Below, piece after piece: positions 7,380 through 10,744 of a stretch of DNA of 10,744 nucleotides. How positions within the stretch are numbered: position 1 is the first letter of the stretch; each line of letters starts with the position of its first letter. This stretch comes from Caldilinea sp. CFX5 (GTDB lineage Bacteria; Chloroflexota; Anaerolineae; Caldilineales; Caldilineaceae). The DNA is taken from positions 1-10,744 of the forward strand of contig QWII01000176.1 in the NCBI GenBank assembly GCA_021405325.1, in the 5' to 3' direction. The notes below the pieces were generated by a model. It was not told the origin of the DNA, ran no database searches, and saw nothing but the letters and a program-made list of their open reading frames with translations. The position numbers and the translations under genes were made by a program.

Positions 7380-7855
7380 GGTTTCCCTGGTCGTTGACTG
7401 CGCTGCAACATCAAAATGGTGGCAGCATACGAGAGCAGGGTGGCCGCCGGCGCCAGTACACGTCCACGGAAGAGCTGGATCACGGCGGCGCCCAGCAAGC
7501 CGACAAAGAGCAACGCTTGCAGATCAAAGGCGCCCTGGGTGAGACGGCGCACCATCTGATCCGCCCGGTCAAGTTGATCGCCCGCTGTGGTCAGCACCTG
7601 GGCTTGCGCCGGCGAGGCGGCGGCCAGTTGAAAGAGTTGTTGCTCCTCGGCAAAACGCAACAGATCCGCTTGCGCGCCGTTGTAATAGATCAGAAGACTG
7701 GCGGTGAGCGGATTGGTTTCCACCCGCGTCACCGACGCATGGGCGGCCAACGCCTTTTCCACCGCCGCAAAGTAAGCAGCATCGCCTTTGCGCTCGGCAA
7801 TATGCAGCCGGAGACGATCGGTCAGCGAATGCGAAAGATGAGCTACAGGTAACAT
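7376..7855 (-). CDS. Small HMA2-like protein with two C-terminal membrane helices
   Basis: Protein of 159 residues. The N-terminal part (about 5-75) has the beta-alpha-beta pattern of an HMA2-type heavy-metal-associated domain (LTDRLRLHIAERKG, VEKALAAHASVTRVETNPLTASLLIYYNG). It resembles the domain inside the neighbouring ATPase. The mature protein contains no cysteine, so classical CxxC metal binding is excluded. A helical linker (about 80-108) leads to two hydrophobic segments (about 112-131 and 133-150). The start is the ATG at 7855, with AGGA 7 nt upstream; an in-frame TTG at 7876 would add seven residues but its spacing to a purine-rich site is poor. It precedes the ATPase on the same strand by 86 bp. 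Similar proteins are commonly found beside ATPases of this type, so a partner or docking role for the pump is a reasonable inference but is not shown. Confidence 0.75.
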   Translation of the reverse strand: MLPVAHLSHSLTDRLRLHIAERKGDAAYFAAVEKALAAHASVTRVETNPLTASLLIYYNGAQADLLRFAEEQQLFQLAAASPAQAQVLTTAGDQLDRADQMVRRLTQGAFDLQALLFVGLLGAAVIQLFRGRVLAPAATLLSYAATILMLQRSQRPGKP

Positions 7856-7980
7856 GCATCGATCCTTGTTTTCCAATCAACCGCGGCCCCTTCCTGGAAG
7901 AGGCAACGACCGTCTACTCATACAAACCAGTTCCCGCCGCTTCCCGGAAGTAGCCATGCACCATTGTGCGCCATAGCCAA

Positions 7981-8237
7981 TGAAAACAACAGGGATGCCG
8001 CAGATTTCAAAGATTGGCTCATCTACGGAATGAGTGAGTTGCGTCAGCCAGAAACCGCGCCCAAAGAGCTCCCGTTGGCAAAACCCGGTTCGCTCATCTA
8101 CAGAAAGTGTGAGGTTTCGACCCGCCACACCTGTCAGGTTTCCAAAACCTGACAGGTGTTCACACTTTCCGTAGTTGAGCGCAAAGATTTATATTGCAAA
8201 TTAATCGGTATAATCTGCGAAATCCCTGTTGTTTTCA
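7981..8237. repeat. MITE-like nested inverted-repeat element
   Basis: The outer arms are 7981-8006 (begins TGAAAACAACAGGGAT, ends CGCAGATT) and 8212-8237 in reverse complement, matching at 24 of 26 positions. Inside are three copies of a 21-bp motif beginning GCTCA(T/A)CTAC: 8017-8037 and 8092-8112 on plus, and 8160-8180 on minus. Pairwise agreement is 18-19 of 21. The centre is a perfect 15-bp hairpin (8127-8159). No target-site duplication is evident at the edges and no transposase is present. It may be a non-autonomous element or a composite of degenerate dispersed repeats. Confidence 0.65.
8127..8159. repeat. Perfect 15-bp hairpin, CCTGACAGG core
   Basis: Positions 8127-8141 (ACACCTGTCAGGTTT) are the exact reverse complement of 8145-8159, with a 3-nt loop (CCA). 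There is no T-run on either side, so it is not a typical terminator. The palindromic core and its place at the centre of the nested element suggest a dispersed repeat unit or a protein binding site. Confidence 0.8.
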
Positions 8238-8276
8238 GGGCAGGGGCGCGACCGGTATCGTCACGCGCGTATTCGC

Positions 8277-8573
8277 TCAGGCGTCCGTCGGTTTCCGGGT
8301 AAGTGGAATCGTGCGCGCCTCGCTGGTCGCTGCGCCATTTGGCTCCCCTTGCAGTTCCGCTTGCACCTCGGCAAAGATGTCGCTCGCCGATTCGACTAGA
8401 TGAGCGGCGACTTCGCGACTCCGTTCATAACCGTGGATAGCCGCCTTCATGCCCTGTTTCGTTAAGGGGCGCAGCAACGGGATAAAGAACGGCAGCAAAG
8501 TCCGCGCCGCCATTGTGCCGAGAATGCCGAGCAGAACCCCAGTCGCCAGACCGCGACGCCTTTCCATTGCCAT
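8277..8573 (-). CDS. Small DUF5132-like one-helix membrane protein
   Basis: Protein of 98 residues starting MAMERRR. A hydrophobic, glycine-containing segment (about residues 9-31, GLATGVLLGILGTMAARTLLPFF in two pieces) is followed by PLLRPLTKQGMKAAIHGYERSREVAAHLVESASDIFAEVQAEL. That helical pattern resembles DUF5132 proteins: a membrane helix, a Lys/Gly helix, then an amphipathic helix ending AEAQAEL-like. The start is the ATG at 8573, preceded by AAGGAAG with a short spacer; an ATG two codons later is also possible. The much longer open frame upstream (to 8768) lacks support and would enter the divergent promoter region. DUF5132 and the mycobacterial PacL (DUF1490) proteins are small one-helix partners often encoded with P-type ATPases. 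Here no Asp/His-rich metal tail is seen, so a chaperone role is not supported. Confidence 0.7.
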   Translation of the reverse strand: MAMERRRGLATGVLLGILGTMAARTLLPFFIPLLRPLTKQGMKAAIHGYERSREVAAHLVESASDIFAEVQAELQGEPNGAATSEARTIPLTRKPTDA

Positions 8574-8909
8574 AGTTGCTTCCTTTGTTACAAAATGCAG
8601 CCGATCCGCCCTTGCCCATAGGTAGGGCTGCCGGCAGACGCCGGGAACGCCGGCAGGATAGCCGCTGATTGCGCTATGCTGCCTACTATAGCGGGGAACG
8701 GTGGGGCGCGTATCGGCTAGGCGGCGGGATGTTGGCCTAGCCAGGGGGATAGGTTGCGGCATGTACACGGCAAGCGCCGCGCGGCTGAACAGTGTGAAAG
8801 GTTTTTGTCATATCTAGGTTCTATAGCAGTAGAAAGCCTGCGCAGCTTTTTCTCTCGGCATTATCCCTTGTATGCCGAGAGCTTTTCTTTACCAGAGGAG
8901 ATTGGTTCC
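8574..8909. other. Divergent intergenic region between DUF5132-like and peroxidase genes
   Basis: This 336-bp region must carry promoters in both directions, but I see no strong -35/-10 pair. TTGTCA at 8805-8810 has no good -10 at the right distance. A 7-bp GC-rich inverted repeat (TGCCGGC, 8629-8635 with 8649-8655, 13-nt loop) lies just upstream of the DUF5132-like gene. A hairpin nearer the peroxidase gene is listed separately. The open frame that runs from a TTG at 8754 into the peroxidase is considered non-coding before 8910. Confidence 0.5.
8852..8890 (+). promoter_or_regulatory. Terminator-like hairpin in the peroxidase leader
   Basis: CTCTCGGCAT (8852-8861) pairs perfectly with ATGCCGAGAG (8872-8881) around a 10-nt loop and is followed by CTTTTCTTT. 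This has the form of a rho-independent terminator but sits 28 bp before the peroxidase ATG and 13 bp before its GAGGAG site. It could attenuate transcription, mask or present the ribosome binding site, or end a short leader transcript. No competing anti-terminator stem is obvious. Confidence 0.5.
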
Positions 8910-10532
8910 ATGCTGAAACAAGCCATTGGTCACGGCGGCCTCTTCCTGCGCAAAGCCAAACGCAAAACCCGCCCCCCGTCCTCAGTTCATCATACACATA
9001 ACGGCGCCGGTCATACCGACCCGGCCGGCCCGGTCAACCCGCCGGCGCCCCAGCCCCAGAGTGGGAGCTTTGCCTATCTCTTCCCGGAGCTGGTGGCCGA
9101 CCCGCGAAATACCTTGCCGGTCGGCGCCGTGACGATTGAAGCGTTGCGTGCATTGGGCGCCGCGATGGCGGAAGCGCAATCGAGCCTGCCGGCGACGGCC
9201 ATCCCCGCCGGCTACACCTACTTCGGGCAGTTTGTCGATCACGACATCACCAAGCAGAATGTCGCCCCGCAGGATCAACATCTCTTTGCCATTACCGATG
9301 ACGATTTTGCGCCCTTGACGGTGGAGCAGATCCGCACCCGGTTGATCAATGAGCGCACGGCCCCCTTTGATCTCGACAGTTTATATGGCAAGCCGGCGCG
9401 GCGCCGGGGCGCCAAGATGGTGCTGGGGCCAAATGAGCAAGCGTTGCCCAACGACGCGCCACACAATGCTTTGCCGCCGGGCAAAGATCCGGCCAACAAT
9501 GATGTACCACGAGCGCCCGTTGGTCATCGCCGCTTCAAGCCCGGTCAGGCGTTGATCGGCGACCCGCGCAATGATGAGAATCTGATCATCAGCCAGATGC
9601 AGGTGGCCTTTCTCAAGTTTCATAATCGCCTGGTAGAGACACAGGGCCTCACCTTCCAACAGGCGGCGCAAGCGGTGCGGCAGCACTATCAAGCCGTGGT
9701 GATCTTTGATTACCTGCGCCGTCTGCTGGAGCCGGCGGTGGTCGATCAGGTGCTGGCGAGCAATTACTTTTTCCGCCCGTTGCCGCCGACCGGCCTCTTT
9801 ATGCCGTTGGAATTTAGCGTGGCCGCCTTCCGGTTTGGCCATAGCATGGTGCGCCCGGCCTACCGCTACAATATGAACTTTGCTACGGCCCCTCTGGATG
9901 ATCTCTTCAAATTCACGGCCTTTAGCGGTCAGATCGGCCAACCGGCGGCCGATGGCAGCATCCCCTTGACCACCGTGCCGCGCAACTGGATCATCCAGTG
10001 GGAGAATTTTCTGCCGTTTCCTGATGCCAACGCACCGCAGCCGGCCATGCCGCTTGACACGGCGCTGGCGCTGCCGCTGGCCGAACTGCCGGGGCAAGAA
10101 AAGATCATGGCGCGGCTGGCGCAACGCAACCTGCTGCGCGGCTATCTGCTCAACCTGCCGACCGGCCAGAGCGTGGCCCGCACCATCGGCGGTGACGCCG
10201 CCGTGTTAAGCCGCGCCGCGATGTTGCGCGCCGCCAATCCCGCCGACTGGCAGGTTTTGCAAGCCTATCCCTTCCTGCTGGAACGCACGCCGCTCTGGTA
10301 TTACATCCTGCTGGAGGCCAAAGCGCATCACAACGGTCAACGGCTGGGGCTGGTGGGCAGCACGATTGTCGCCGAAACGATCATCGGTCTGATCCGCCAG
10401 AGCAAAAATTCGATCTTGCAAGATCCAACCTGGCAACCGACCCTGGGCGCCGGCTACCCCGTCAACCGCAAACAGCTTGAACTGCACCACCTGATCGAGT
10501 TTGCCGGGGTGGGGCCGGTGGTGGATGGATAG
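8910..10532 (+). CDS. Heme peroxidase of the animal-peroxidase superfamily
   Basis: Predicted heme enzyme of 540 residues that uses hydrogen peroxide to oxidise organic or halide substrates (animal haem peroxidase family, PF03098, bacterial branch). Visible landmarks are the distal site YFGQFVDHD (about 104-112; distal His 111, with the neighbouring Asp being the usual ester-link position), GDPRNDEN (about 217-224, catalytic Arg 220 and Glu 223), LKFHNRL (about 235-241), and proximal FRFGHSMVRPAYR (His 311). The C-terminal segments RNLLRGYLLNLPTGQSVA and WYYILLEA...LGLVGSTIVAE are typical of bacterial members. The start is the ATG at 8910 with GAGGAG 9 nt upstream; an upstream TTG at 8754 would cross the leader hairpin. 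No signal peptide is seen, so a cytosolic location is likeliest unless it is exported by a non-classical route. It is transcribed away from the ATPase cluster and ends just before a strong terminator. The substrate is unknown. Confidence 0.9.
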   Translation: MLKQAIGHGGLFLRKAKRKTRPPSSVHHTHNGAGHTDPAGPVNPPAPQPQSGSFAYLFPELVADPRNTLPVGAVTIEALRALGAAMAEAQSSLPATAIPAGYTYFGQFVDHDITKQNVAPQDQHLFAITDDDFAPLTVEQIRTRLINERTAPFDLDSLYGKPARRRGAKMVLGPNEQALPNDAPHNALPPGKDPANNDVPRAPVGHRRFKPGQALIGDPRNDENLIISQMQVAFLKFHNRLVETQGLTFQQAAQAVRQHYQAVVIFDYLRRLLEPAVVDQVLASNYFFRPLPPTGLFMPLEFSVAAFRFGHSMVRPAYRYNMNFATAPLDDLFKFTAFSGQIGQPAADGSIPLTTVPRNWIIQWENFLPFPDANAPQPAMPLDTALALPLAELPGQEKIMARLAQRNLLRGYLLNLPTGQSVARTIGGDAAVLSRAAMLRAANPADWQVLQAYPFLLERTPLWYYILLEAKAHHNGQRLGLVGSTIVAETIIGLIRQSKNSILQDPTWQPTLGAGYPVNRKQLELHHLIEFAGVGPVVDG

Positions 10533-10582
10533 GTGATTGGGTCATTACTAACCCAATCACCTAATCACCCAATGACCTCAAA
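10531..10582. repeat. Inverted repeat merging into 8-bp tandem repeat
   Basis: AGGTGATTGGGT (10531-10542) is the exact reverse complement of 10551-10562, with an 8-nt loop; its first bases overlap the peroxidase stop codon. The right arm continues as an 8-bp tandem repeat, ACCCAATC, ACCTAATC, ACCCAATG, ACCTCAAA (10551-10582), with the last unit degenerate. It resembles short tandemly repeated repetitive sequences known from cyanobacteria. There is no T-run, so the real terminator is the next stem. Confidence 0.7.
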
Positions 10583-10591
10583 AGATAACAA

Positions 10592-10637
10592 AACGCCAGT
10601 GGTGTTTTCCCTCTACACCACTGGCGTTCTTTTTTTT
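10592..10637 (+). terminator. Rho-independent terminator after the peroxidase gene
   Basis: AACGCCAGTGGTGT (10592-10605) pairs perfectly over 14 bp with ACACCACTGGCGTT (10615-10628) around a 9-nt loop. It is followed by C and eight T residues (10630-10637). It lies about 60 bp after the peroxidase stop. On the minus strand the stem is followed by TTTTGTTATCTTTT, so it could also stop transcription arriving from the right. Confidence 0.93.
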
Positions 10638-10744
10638 CAAAAATTGGGGCATTGCTGACCCGCGTGCGCGGCACTGACCAGTGAATTGGCGGGGCAACAA
10701 ACCGGTCTTGGTCCGTGCCACGCACGCTCGACCGCCGCTCCCGC

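Larger units (their letters stand above)
7856..8276. other. 420-bp non-coding spacer with nested repeats
   Basis: I find no credible gene here. The stretch between the DUF5132-like and HMA2-like genes is largely filled by a repeat-rich element (7981-8237, listed separately). On the plus strand a perfect TATAAT lies at 8209-8214 in an AT-rich patch, but no -35 box is suitably spaced and no plus-strand gene follows, so I do not call a promoter. Confidence 0.6.

Noticed and set aside
8127..8159. CRISPR-like repeat
   Set aside because: There is a single hairpin with no regularly spaced copies or spacers, and no cas genes.
8194..8214. TTGCAA and TATAAT on the plus strand as a promoter
   Set aside because: The spacing is only 9 bp and no plus-strand gene follows; it lies in an AT-rich piece of the repeat element.
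8574..8768. 65-codon N-terminal extension of the DUF5132-like protein
   Set aside because: The family-like sequence begins at MAMERRR, which has its own AAGGAAG site; the upstream part looks like translated intergenic DNA.
8754..8909. 52-codon N-terminal extension of the peroxidase from a TTG
   Set aside because: It crosses a perfect hairpin and a ribosome binding site, has no family similarity that I recognise, and the ATG at 8910 has a well-spaced GAGGAG.
10638..10744. End of another gene running in from the right on the minus strand
   Set aside because: Open frames exist because the stretch is short and GC-rich, but none shows a recognisable protein pattern or a clear stop-terminator arrangement.

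Overview
The window looks like a chromosomal piece of a GC-rich, probably free-living bacterium. A member of the Chloroflexota (Caldilinea- or Anaerolineae-like) is the most likely source. This rests on the style of the proteins (LiaF-like membrane protein, luciferase-like oxidoreductase, HMA2-type P-type ATPase cluster, bacterial animal-type peroxidase) and on short dispersed inverted repeats between genes. It is an inference; no rRNA or other taxonomic marker is present.

Layout. Positions 1-202 hold no gene but contain a perfect 15-bp inverted repeat at the very edge. Positions 203-2303 are a minus-strand three-gene unit read right to left: a LiaF-like membrane protein, an isoprenylcysteine-methyltransferase-like membrane protein, and a luciferase-like flavin/F420 oxidoreductase. 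Gaps are 20-26 bp and each start has a good ribosome binding site. Positions 2304-2506 separate it from the next minus-strand unit and carry a terminator-like stem for that unit.

Positions 2507-8573 are the core, all on the minus strand: a small DUF5132-like one-helix protein (8277-8573), a 420-bp spacer packed with nested inverted repeats, a small HMA2-like two-helix protein (7376-7855), a 1195-residue P2-type cation ATPase with a long N-terminal extension (3702-7289), and a divergent S-adenosylmethionine synthetase homologue (2507-3709). The start of the last gene overlaps the end of the ATPase by 8 bp. The ATPase keeps all catalytic motifs and the site-II calcium ligands of SERCA-type pumps. 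The MetK homologue keeps the ATP and triphosphate residues but has changed the residues that contact methionine in E. coli MetK. This is the most unusual point in the window: a pump translationally coupled to a MetK-like enzyme that may not make ordinary SAM.

Positions 8574-8909 are a divergent intergenic region with a terminator-like hairpin just before the ribosome binding site of the next gene. Positions 8910-10532 encode a plus-strand heme peroxidase of the animal-peroxidase superfamily. It is followed by an inverted repeat that runs into an 8-bp tandem repeat, and then by a textbook rho-independent terminator at 10592-10637. The last 107 bp hold nothing I can name.
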